Assembly (NCBI GenBank): GCA_036375215.1 | Contig: DASUSH010000111.1 | Coordinates: forward strand, 1-12,926 | Direction: 5' to 3' | Origin: DASUSH01 sp036375215 | GTDB taxonomy: Bacteria > Actinomycetota > Thermoleophilia > Solirubrobacterales > 70-9 | DNA length: 12,926 nt | Shown: positions 6,804-12,926 of the stretch, piece after piece | Numbering within the stretch: position 1 is the stretch's first letter | Layout: the number at the start of each line of letters is the position of its first letter | Notes under the pieces: model-generated | Told to the model about the DNA's origin: nothing | What the model saw: the letters and a program-made list of their open reading frames with translations, nothing else | Databases searched by the model: none | Translations under genes and position numbers: made by a program

Positions 6804-8207
6804 ATGGACGCCGCCGGCCTCGCCTTCGCGGGGATCTCGAGGCAGGCGGAGCTGATCCGCGCCGGGGAGGTCTCGTCCCGGGAGCTGACCGGGGCGCTGC
6901 TCGACCGGATCGGGCGGCTCGACCCCGAGCTGAACGCCTTCCGGGTGGTGATGGCCGAGGAGGCGCTAGCCGAGGCGGACGCCCGCGACGGCGCCGCCGA
7001 GGTCGGCCGCGGGCCGCTGCACGGCGTTCCGGTGGCGATCAAGGACGAGAACGACGTGGCCGGCCAGGTGACGACGTTCGGCGGCTCCTCGCAGTCGACC
7101 CCTGCCGCCGAGGACGGGGTGGCGACGGCCCGCCTTCGCGCCGCGGGCGCCGTGATCATCGGCAAGACCAACCTCTCCGAGTTCGGCCAGTGGCCGTTCA
7201 CGGAGTCGCAGACCTTCGGCTACACGCGCAACCCGTGGGACCCGACCAGGACGGCCGGCGGCTCGAGCGGCGGCTCGGCGGTGGCGACGGCGGCCGGGAT
7301 GGTCGGCGCCGCGCTCGGCGGCGACGGCGGCGGCTCGATCCGGATCCCCGCGGCGTGCTGCGGCCTGTTCGGGCTGAAGCCCCAGCTGGGGCGCGTCTCG
7401 TTCGCCCCCGCCCCGGCGCTCTGGGGCGGGCTCGGGACGATCGGCCCGCTCACCCGCCGCGTCGAGGACTCGGCGCTCTTCTACGACGTCGTCCGCGGCG
7501 CCGCTCCCGGCGACCGCTTCCAGCCACCCGAGCCGCCGATGTCGTTCGGCGAGGCGGCGCGGACCGAGCCGGGGCGGCTTCGGATCGCGGTCTCGACGAA
7601 GCCGACGGTGCCCTTCGTCGGGCTCGACCGCGAGCAGCGGGCGGCGCTCGAGTCGGTCGCCGGGACCCTGCGCGAGCTCGGTCACGAGGTCGGCGAGGCC
7701 GACCCCGACTACCCGGACACCACCGCCGCCTTCACGCCCCAGTATCTCGGCGGCGTCCGCACCGAGGCCGAGATGGTCGAGCACCCCGAACGCCTCGAGC
7801 GGCGCACGAAGCAGACCGCGGCCGTGGCGCGGCTCCTCCCGCGGGCCTCGTTCGAGTGGGCGATCCGCCGCGGCGTGCGCCAGGCCGCCGAGGTGAACGC
7901 ATTCTTCGACGACTGGGACCTCCTGCTGACCCCCACGATCCCGTCGCAGCCGCGCCGGCTCGGCGCCCTCGACGGCGTCGGGTTCCTCGGGGCGGTGGTC
8001 CGCTCGCAGCCGATGGTCGCCTACTGCGCGGTCTGGAACCTCTTCGGCAACCCGGCGGCCTCGGTCCCGGCCGGGACCTCCTCGGCGGGCCTGCCGCTCG
8101 CGGTCCAGCTCGTCGGGGCCCCGAACGACGAGCCGACGATCCTCCAGGCCGCCGCCCAGCTCGAGCGCGAGCTCGGCTGGCCGGAGCGCCGCCCGCCGGC
8201 CTCCTAG
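6804..8207 (+). CDS. Amidase-signature family hydrolase
   Basis: A 467-residue enzyme of the amidase-signature fold, hydrolysing a carboxamide (or ester) by a Ser-cisSer-Lys triad. The triad is visible and correctly spaced: Lys80 in GVPVAIKDEND, cis-Ser154 in TAGGSSGGSAVATAAG, and nucleophile Ser178 in GGDGGGSIRIPAACCGLFGLKP. Length is normal. The glycine-rich stretch before the nucleophile reads GGDGGGS where TDIGGS is more usual. There is no GatB or GatC neighbour, so it is unlikely to be the tRNA-dependent amidotransferase subunit GatA; a catabolic or xenobiotic amidase is more likely. ATG 6804 follows the sulfatase TAG with no gap, indicating translational coupling. It is the last gene of the operon, and its TAG lies in a CTAG shared with the convergent crotonase gene. 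The amide substrate is unknown. Confidence 0.94.
   Translation: MDAAGLAFAGISRQAELIRAGEVSSRELTGALLDRIGRLDPELNAFRVVMAEEALAEADARDGAAEVGRGPLHGVPVAIKDENDVAGQVTTFGGSSQSTPAAEDGVATARLRAAGAVIIGKTNLSEFGQWPFTESQTFGYTRNPWDPTRTAGGSSGGSAVATAAGMVGAALGGDGGGSIRIPAACCGLFGLKPQLGRVSFAPAPALWGGLGTIGPLTRRVEDSALFYDVVRGAAPGDRFQPPEPPMSFGEAARTEPGRLRIAVSTKPTVPFVGLDREQRAALESVAGTLRELGHEVGEADPDYPDTTAAFTPQYLGGVRTEAEMVEHPERLERRTKQTAAVARLLPRASFEWAIRRGVRQAAEVNAFFDDWDLLLTPTIPSQPRRLGALDGVGFLGAVVRSQPMVAYCAVWNLFGNPAASVPAGTSSAGLPLAVQLVGAPNDEPTILQAAAQLERELGWPERRPPAS
8204..8207. other. Shared CTAG: overlapping stop codons of convergent genes
   Basis: CTAG is its own reverse complement. Bases 8205-8207 are the TAG stop of the amidase on the plus strand, and bases 8206-8204 are the TAG stop of the crotonase gene on the minus strand. 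There is no space for a separate terminator, so transcripts must overlap at their ends. Confidence 0.85.
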
Positions 8208-8950
8208 CTCTCGCGCTCGATCGCGGCGCGCGCCGCGTCGGCGGTCTCCGCGGCGATCCAGCCAGCGCTCATCGGGTCGTCGGCGGCGCCCGCGCGCATC
8301 CGCTCGATCACGGGGCCGCGGAGCTGCCCCTTCACGGTCTCGTAGGCGCGGGCGGGCAGCTCGGCGAGCCCGGCGGCGACCTGGCGCGCGCGGCCGAGGA
8401 CCGCGTCGGCCGGAAGCAGCTCGTCGACGAGTCCGTAGCCGAGCGCGGCCTCGCCGTCGATCAGCTCCGCCTCGAGCACGAGCCGGCGGGCCGCGGCCGG
8501 CGAGAGCTCGGCGCGCACGCAGCCGATCGCGGCGGCGGGGTAGGGCACGCCGACGCGCAGCTCGGTGAGCCCGTAGGTCGCCGCCCCGGACCCGATCCGC
8601 CGGTCGGCGCAGAGCGCGAGGATCATCCCGCCCGCGACCGCGTGGCCGCTGACGGCGGCGACGACCGGGCGCGGGAACGAGTACCAGTCGATGAAGAGCC
8701 GGTTGATGCCCGCGACCATCCCGGCCTGCTCTTCCGCGGTGAGCGTCGGCGCCAGCTTCAGGTCGACGCCGCCCGAGAAGAACCCCTGGCTCCCGGTGAT
8801 GACGACGGCGTCCGGCGGATCGGCGCGAAGCCCATCCATCAGCTCGGCGCCCTCCTCCAGGAGGTCCGGGGCGAGCGCGTTCGCCGGCGGCCGCTTCATC
8901 GTCACGACCGCGATCCCGTCGGTTGTTTCTAGGCTGAGCCGGCCCGGCAT
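8204..8950 (-). CDS. Crotonase-family protein, probably enoyl-CoA isomerase-like
   Basis: A 248-residue enzyme acting on acyl-CoA in the cytoplasm. The CoA-binding and oxyanion-hole segments are present: GSQGFFSGGVDLK (residues 53-65) and VSGHAVAGGMILALCADRRI (100-119). Of the two glutamates needed by classical enoyl-CoA hydratase, the second is kept (Glu130 in YGLTELRVG), while the first is replaced by Ile110 in GGMILAL. That pattern, with a hydrophobic residue in the AGG-x-x-x-AL segment, is seen in mitochondrial-type delta3,delta2-enoyl-CoA isomerases, so isomerase activity is a better guess than hydration. The start is ATG at 8950, with AGGAG (8954-8958) four bases upstream. The frame stays open upstream to about 10537, but that part is antisense to the M1 peptidase and is not coding. 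It could help oxidise the acid freed by the neighbouring operon, but that link is speculative. Confidence 0.88.
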   Translation of the reverse strand: MPGRLSLETTDGIAVVTMKRPPANALAPDLLEEGAELMDGLRADPPDAVVITGSQGFFSGGVDLKLAPTLTAEEQAGMVAGINRLFIDWYSFPRPVVAAVSGHAVAGGMILALCADRRIGSGAATYGLTELRVGVPYPAAAIGCVRAELSPAAARRLVLEAELIDGEAALGYGLVDELLPADAVLGRARQVAAGLAELPARAYETVKGQLRGPVIERMRAGAADDPMSAGWIAAETADAARAAIERES

Positions 8951-8986
8951 CCGCTCCTGCGAGCCTATCCCGCTGTTAGAGACCCG
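8951..8986. promoter_or_regulatory. 36-bp divergent spacer, crotonase and M1 peptidase
   Basis: The two start codons are only 36 bases apart, too close for two separate full promoters inside the gap. A TAnnnT-type hexamer, TAGGCT at 8930-8935 inside the crotonase coding region, could serve the plus-strand peptidase genes. The TTAGAG at 8976-8981 is another weak candidate. No Shine-Dalgarno is evident before ATG 8987. Confidence 0.3.
8954..8958 (-). promoter_or_regulatory. Shine-Dalgarno of the crotonase gene
   Basis: On the minus strand AGGAG lies four bases before ATG 8950. It confirms this internal start within a much longer open frame. Confidence 0.65.
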
Positions 8987-10381
8987 ATGACCTCCATGCG
9001 CATCCTCCTCCCACTCGCGGTCCTCGGGCTCGCGGCGCCGGCGACGGCCCAAGCCGAGATCGGCTCGCCGGGGCTCGGCGACCCCTACTACCCGAACGCG
9101 GGGAACGGCGGCTACGACGTCGCCAGCTACGACCTCGACCTCGACTACTCGCCGAAGAGCCGCAGGCTCGAGGGCGTGGCCGTGATCGCCGCGACGGCGG
9201 AGGTCGGGCTCGAGCGGTTCAACCTCGACCTGCGCCCGCGGATGAAGGCGCGCTCGGTGGCGGTCGACGGCGCCGAGGCGGGAGCCGAGGCCACCGGCTC
9301 CCACGAGCTCGAGATCACCCCCGCCACCCCGATCGCGGCCGGCTCGCAGTTCACGGTCGAGGTCGTCTACGGCGGCAAGCCGAAGCCGGTGAAGGACCCC
9401 GACGGCACGACCGAGGGCTGGATCGCGACCAACGACGGGGCCTTCGCGCCGAACGAGCCCCAGGGCTCGCCGAGCTGGTACCCGTGCAACGACCACCCCT
9501 CCGACAAGGCGCTCTTCTCGATCTCGCTGACCGCGCCGAAGGGTCTGCAGGCGATCTCGAACGGCGAGCTCCTCGGCAGGGAGAAGTCGGGCAAGAGCCG
9601 GACCTGGAACTGGCGCGAGACCCAGCCGATGGCGACGTACCTGGCGACCGCGGCGATCGGCCGCTTCGACATCACCCGGTCCGACGAGGCCCCGGCGCCG
9701 TCCCTCTTCGCGGTCGACCCGGCGGTCGTGCGCAGGACGAAGAGCGCGAGGCGGAAGATCAAGCCGCTCGAGCGCACCCCGAACGTGACCCGATTCCTCG
9801 CCCGCTACTTCGGCGCCTACCCGTTCGGCACCAACGGCGGGATCGTCGACCGGGTCCCCGCCTTCCCGTACGCGCTCGAGACCCAGACGCGGCCGATCTA
9901 CACCGAGTTGCCCAGCGAATTGCTCGTCGTCCACGAGATCGCCCACCAGTGGTTCGGCGACTCGCTGACCCCGGCTGACTGGCACCAGATCTGGCTGAAC
10001 GAGGGGTTCGCGACCTACGCCGAGTTCCTCTGGGAGGAGGAGCGGGGCAAGGAGAGCGCCGCGAAGATCTTCGACCAGCTCTACCGGACGCCGGCCGACG
10101 ACGACGGATTCTGGAACCCGCCGCCGGGCAACCCCGGCGACGCCAAGGACCTGTTCGCGCACTCGGTCTACACGCGCGGCGCGATGACCCTGCAGGCGCT
10201 GCGCGAGAAGCTCGGCGACGACGTCTTCTTCTCGATCCTGCGCGACTGGGTCGCCGAGCAGGCGTACGGCAACGTCACCACCGACGAGTTCATCGCGCTC
10301 GCCGAGCGCGAGTCGGGCCGGGAGCTCGACGACTTCTTCCAGGTGTGGCTCTTCGAGCCTGGAAAGCCGCGAGACTGGTAG
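8987..10381 (+). CDS. Secreted M1-family zinc metallopeptidase (short form)
   Basis: A 464-residue gluzincin, by family an aminopeptidase that removes N-terminal residues from peptides. A signal peptide is visible (MRILLPLAVLGLAAPATAQA), with cleavage likely near residue 23, so it should be exported. The N-terminal beta domain begins YDVASYDLDLDYSPKSRRLEG. The zinc site is complete: HEIAH at 316-320, exactly 18 residues, then Glu339 in WLNEGFATYAEF. Tyr395 in SVYTRGAM matches the transition-state tyrosine. The exopeptidase GAMEN region reads ALETQ with Glu298 kept, as in other short bacterial members. At 464 residues it lacks the large C-terminal helical domain of PepN. The start could be ATG 8987 or ATG 8996, and neither has a good ribosome site. 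It lies four bases before the M14 gene and is probably cotranscribed with it. Confidence 0.92.
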   Translation: MTSMRILLPLAVLGLAAPATAQAEIGSPGLGDPYYPNAGNGGYDVASYDLDLDYSPKSRRLEGVAVIAATAEVGLERFNLDLRPRMKARSVAVDGAEAGAEATGSHELEITPATPIAAGSQFTVEVVYGGKPKPVKDPDGTTEGWIATNDGAFAPNEPQGSPSWYPCNDHPSDKALFSISLTAPKGLQAISNGELLGREKSGKSRTWNWRETQPMATYLATAAIGRFDITRSDEAPAPSLFAVDPAVVRRTKSARRKIKPLERTPNVTRFLARYFGAYPFGTNGGIVDRVPAFPYALETQTRPIYTELPSELLVVHEIAHQWFGDSLTPADWHQIWLNEGFATYAEFLWEEERGKESAAKIFDQLYRTPADDDGFWNPPPGNPGDAKDLFAHSVYTRGAMTLQALREKLGDDVFFSILRDWVAEQAYGNVTTDEFIALAERESGRELDDFFQVWLFEPGKPRDW

Positions 10382-10385
10382 CTCG

Positions 10386-12857
10386 ATGAAGGGACGGCGA
10401 GTGGGGAAGCTGCTCGTGGCCGCGGGCCTCGCGTGCTGCGCGCTGCCCGCGAGCGCGGCGGCGCTCGAGACGCGCGGGCTGGACGTCGCCGCCCCGGCTG
10501 CGCGCGAGTGCGCCGGCGAGCTCCACCCCGCCGCCACGCCCGGGATCGCCCGCGAGCGCTGGACGGCGCCCGCCGAGGGCTACCTCACGTTGCGCCTTGG
10601 CGGCGACCCCTACTCCCCCGACTGGGACCTCGCGGTGCGCCGGCGCGGCTCGATGGCGGCCTCGACCAACTCCGGCTCCGCCGAGCGGGTGAACCTCTGG
10701 GTGCGGGCCGGCGACAGGGTCGCGATCCAGGCCTGTCGGCTCGCCGGCGGGGACCGCCGCGTGCCGCTGACGATCGGCCTCTACGAGATGGCGATCCCCG
10801 CCGCGAGCGGGGAGCGGATCTCGCTCGAATCGGTCGCGCTCGACTCGCCGGGCGAGGTCGCGGAGCTCGACCGGCTCGGGCTCGACACCACCCACGAGTC
10901 GTCCTCGAACGCCGCGACGGTGCTGCTCTACTCCGACGCCGAGCGCGAGCTGCTCGCCCGCAACGGGTTCGCGGCGCGGACGATCGTCGCCGACGTCGCC
11001 GCCGACGACGCGGCCCAGCTGCGCCGCGCGGCGCGCCGGCAGGCCCGCTCGGCCCTGCCGAGCGCCCGCGACGGCTACCGGGTCTACGAGGACTACACCT
11101 CGGAGATGAAGGCGCTCGCGTCGCAGTATCCGGGCCACGCCCGCTCGATCACGATCGGCACCAGCCTCGAGGGGCGCCCGATCGAGGGCATCGAGATCGC
11201 CGCCGACGTGAACCGCGCGGACGACGGCCGCCCCGTCTTCCTCGACCTCGGCATCCACCACGCCCGCGAGTGGCCGTCGGGCGAGTTCCCGATGGAGTTC
11301 GCCACCGACCTCGCCGAGGGCTACGGCTCCGACCCGCGGATCACGGCGCTGCTCCAGAACGTGCGCGTGATCACGGTCCCGGTCACCAACCCCGACGGGT
11401 TCGTCGCCTCGCGCTCGTTCGGGACCAGCGCGCTCGACGACAGCGCCGATGCGACGATCGCGCAGAGCGCCGCCGGGGTCGCCGCCTACCGGCGCAAGAA
11501 CTGCCGCGGCGTGAACGCCGCCGACCAGGCCGTCCCGTGCGCGGCGCGCACGACGGGCGTCGACCTCAACCGCAACTACGGCGCGTACTGGGGCGGCCCG
11601 GGGTCGAGCGACGTCCCGGCCGAGCAGATCTACCGCGGCGCGGCGCCCTACTCAGAGCCCGAGTCGAGCGCGATCCTCGCGCTCTCCGAGTCGGTCCACC
11701 CGACGGTCGTGATCTCCCACCACACCTTCACGGAGGGGCGGTGGCTGCGCCAGCCCGGCTTCGACCCCGACTTCCTGCCGCAGGCGAAGGTGCCCACCTA
11801 CGCCCCGCGCTGCGGCAAGGGCACGATGGGCGCGATCACCCCCGACGAGCCGGCGATGAAGGCGCTCGGCGACGCGATGGCGGCTGCGAACGAGCCCGAC
11901 TGGATCTCCGAGCTCGGCTACGAGACCCTCTGCGACATCACCGGCGCGACCGAGGACTGGAACTACTTCGCGCAGGGCGCCTACGGCTACACGCCCGAGG
12001 CCAGGGGCACGAACTTCCACGCCTCCTACGACTCGATGGTCGTCGGCGAGTACGTCGGCAACGACGGCGACGGCACCGACTACGACGGCATGCGCGGGTC
12101 CCTGATCACCGCCGCCGAGGAGGCCGGCGACCCCGGCAACCACGGCATCGTGAGCGGCCAGGCGCCCGCCGGGGCGAAGCTGCGGATCGAGAAGGACTTC
12201 TCGATCCCGACCTGCGAGGACGACGCCTGCACGAAGGGCAACGGCGACCCGGTCGACTACAGGATCGAGACCGAGCTGACCGTGCCCGCCTCGGGCGCGT
12301 ACTCGTGGCACGTCGTCCCCTCGAGCCGGCCCGACATCGAGGCGGGCCCGGGCCGCACGCCGCCGCTCGAGGCGTGGACGATGACCTGCAAGCGCGCCGA
12401 CGGGCCGCGCAGCGTCGCCCAGCAGGTCCTCGTCGGCCGCGGCGAGCAGGTGAACGTGGACTGGACCGAGCTTTGCGGCGCCGACGGGGGCGGGGGCGGC
12501 GGCGGCGGGGAGGAGCGCCCGCACTGCGGCGGCAAGCCGATCACGATCATCGACGGCGACGGCGGCGCCACGGTCATCGGCACCCGGCACCCCGACGTGA
12601 TCGCGGCCGGCGGCGGCGACGACAAGGTCCGCCCCGGCAAGGGCAAGGACATCGTCTGCGGCGAGCGCGGCGCCGACTCGGTGAAGGGCGCGGCCGGCGC
12701 CGACACGCTGCTCGGCCAGGCCGGCGGCGACTCGCTCACCGGCGCGGCGGGCAACGACACCCTGCGGGGCGGCCGCGGCGCCGACCGGCTCTCCGGCGGC
12801 AGGGGGCGCGACGAGTGCGTCGGCGGCAGCGGCAAAGACGCGTTCCGCGGCTGTTAG
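10386..12857 (+). CDS. Secreted M14 zinc carboxypeptidase with calcium-binding-type nonapeptide tail
   Basis: An 823-residue exported peptidase that by family removes C-terminal residues from peptides. The order is: signal peptide (1-25, ending LPASAAA); beta-rich domain (about 30-140); propeptide-like region (about 146-205); M14 catalytic domain (about 230-555). Zinc ligands are His292 and Glu295 in HHAREWPSG and His446 in ISHHTFTEG. Substrate-binding Asn395-Arg396 sit in GVDLNRNYG, and the catalytic Glu538 is in GYGYTPEARG-like context after TGATEDW. A second beta-rich region (about 585-695) follows, then a polyglycine linker (701-708) and nine nonapeptides (742-822) ending in Cys823. Start ATG 10386 is four bases after the M1 stop. 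GTG 10401, with AAGGGA upstream, is a possible alternative and would shorten the signal peptide n-region. Extra Cys pairs suit an extracellular protein. Confidence 0.93.
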   Translation: MKGRRVGKLLVAAGLACCALPASAAALETRGLDVAAPAARECAGELHPAATPGIARERWTAPAEGYLTLRLGGDPYSPDWDLAVRRRGSMAASTNSGSAERVNLWVRAGDRVAIQACRLAGGDRRVPLTIGLYEMAIPAASGERISLESVALDSPGEVAELDRLGLDTTHESSSNAATVLLYSDAERELLARNGFAARTIVADVAADDAAQLRRAARRQARSALPSARDGYRVYEDYTSEMKALASQYPGHARSITIGTSLEGRPIEGIEIAADVNRADDGRPVFLDLGIHHAREWPSGEFPMEFATDLAEGYGSDPRITALLQNVRVITVPVTNPDGFVASRSFGTSALDDSADATIAQSAAGVAAYRRKNCRGVNAADQAVPCAARTTGVDLNRNYGAYWGGPGSSDVPAEQIYRGAAPYSEPESSAILALSESVHPTVVISHHTFTEGRWLRQPGFDPDFLPQAKVPTYAPRCGKGTMGAITPDEPAMKALGDAMAAANEPDWISELGYETLCDITGATEDWNYFAQGAYGYTPEARGTNFHASYDSMVVGEYVGNDGDGTDYDGMRGSLITAAEEAGDPGNHGIVSGQAPAGAKLRIEKDFSIPTCEDDACTKGNGDPVDYRIETELTVPASGAYSWHVVPSSRPDIEAGPGRTPPLEAWTMTCKRADGPRSVAQQVLVGRGEQVNVDWTELCGADGGGGGGGGEERPHCGGKPITIIDGDGGATVIGTRHPDVIAAGGGDDKVRPGKGKDIVCGERGADSVKGAAGADTLLGQAGGDSLTGAAGNDTLRGGRGADRLSGGRGRDECVGGSGKDAFRGC
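12486..12509 (+). repeat. Polyglycine linker (eight Gly codons)
   Basis: Eight consecutive glycine codons (residues 701-708) made of GGG and GGC separate the globular part of the carboxypeptidase from its nonapeptide tail. It reads as a flexible spacer. The G-rich run is prone to length change by slippage in units of three. Confidence 0.75.
12609..12851 (+). repeat. Nine 27-bp tandem units coding calcium-binding-type nonapeptides
   Basis: Residues 742-822 split without gap into nine nonapeptides of the form x-x-G-x-D-x-x-x-G. The fifth position is always Asp and the third always Gly. The seventh is hydrophobic (V, V, V, L, L, L, L, C, F). This is the register of hemolysin-type (RTX) repeats, GGxGxDxUx, although the second canonical Gly is often replaced (E, A, Q, A in units three to six). 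Folding into a calcium-loaded beta roll is expected by family. The final Cys823 directly follows the last unit, and Cys758 and Cys811 lie inside units. Confidence 0.85.
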
Positions 12858-12862
12858 CGGCC

Positions 12863-12872
12863 TAACCTGAGG
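12863..12872 (+). promoter_or_regulatory. Candidate -10 (TAACCT) and Shine-Dalgarno (GAGG) for the last gene
   Basis: TAACCT at 12863-12868 fits TAnnnT, and GAGG at 12869-12872 lies five bases before ATG 12878. Together they support a new gene starting there. No terminator hairpin is seen in the 20-bp gap after the carboxypeptidase stop. Confidence 0.3.
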
Positions 12873-12877
12873 CGGCG

Positions 12878-12926
12878 ATGGACGTCGCCCTGCTCGAGAG
12901 CTTCATGGAGGACCGCGGCGAGCCCG
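12878..12926 (+). CDS. N-terminus of a cut-off gene, possibly RlmN 23S rRNA methyltransferase
   Basis: Only 16 codons are present: MDVALLESFMEDRGEP. The pattern of a short Leu-Leu start, a helix and then GEP resembles the N-terminus of RlmN (radical SAM enzyme methylating A2503 of 23S rRNA), where GEP is usually followed by a YRAxQ segment. That segment is outside the window, so the name is a guess. A GAGG ribosome site supports the start. Confidence 0.35.
   Translation, partial: MDVALLESFMEDRGEP

Noticed and set aside
6804..8207. GatA subunit of the tRNA amidotransferase
   Set aside because: Neighbours are a sulfatase and a crotonase, with no GatB or GatC, so a stand-alone amidase is the better call.
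6458..8932. 824-codon plus-strand frame across sulfatase, amidase and crotonase regions
   Set aside because: Arg-rich low-complexity product; crosses three recognised genes in other frames or strands.
8951..10537. Upstream extension of the crotonase frame to about 777 codons on the minus strand
   Set aside because: The extension is antisense to the well-supported M1 peptidase and its translation is low-complexity Arg/Val/Glu/Leu-rich, typical of GC-driven open frames. The ATG at 8950 has a good ribosome site and the right family length.
10433..12865. 810-codon plus-strand frame overlapping the M14 gene
   Set aside because: Its product is almost only Arg, Gly, Ala and Pro, as expected from an out-of-frame reading of GC-rich DNA. 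The other frame has clear M14 motifs.
12858..12877. Possible terminator after the carboxypeptidase gene
   Set aside because: The 20-bp gap contains no inverted repeat or T tract.

Overview
The window is very GC-rich, with G or C at most third codon positions. It is densely coded and several gene pairs overlap or abut. High-GC codon use, a secreted peptidase ending in glycine/aspartate nonapeptides and a final Cys, and several starts without a clear Shine-Dalgarno sequence all suggest an actinobacterium. My best guess is a soil or water member of the Thermoleophilia (Solirubrobacterales type). That placement is inference from style and not from a marker gene. No tRNA, rRNA, CRISPR array, insertion sequence or attachment site was seen.

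Layout. Positions 1-577 (minus) hold the N-terminal part of a drug-efflux MFS transporter (DHA2 type) that runs off the left edge. It diverges from a TetR-family regulator (718-1323) across a 140-bp control region containing a perfect 18-bp palindrome just before the regulator start. This is the classical layout of a repressor-controlled efflux gene.

Positions 1367-8207 are one tightly packed plus-strand run of five genes: a large GT-C/GT39-like membrane glycosyltransferase candidate, a small lipoprotein, a cytochrome P450, a Cys-type sulfatase and an amidase-signature hydrolase. Gaps are 10 nt or less, with one ATGA overlap and one stop/start abutment, so cotranscription is likely. The last three look like a small-molecule oxidation, desulfation and amide-hydrolysis set. 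The substrate is unknown.

The amidase meets a convergent crotonase-family gene (8204-8950, minus), and both end in the same CTAG tetranucleotide. The crotonase looks more like an enoyl-CoA isomerase than a hydratase, because one of the two hydratase glutamates is replaced. It diverges, with only 36 bp between starts, from two secreted zinc peptidases read as a pair: a short M1 aminopeptidase-like enzyme (8987-10381) and an 823-residue M14 carboxypeptidase (10386-12857) with nine in-register calcium-binding-type nonapeptides. Together they suggest digestion of extracellular peptides. The right edge holds the first 49 bases of another gene, possibly rlmN.

I did not find a clearly new defence or mobile system. 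The points most worth checking are the P450-sulfatase-amidase operon, the TetR operator, the isomerase-like crotonase and the nonapeptide-tailed carboxypeptidase.
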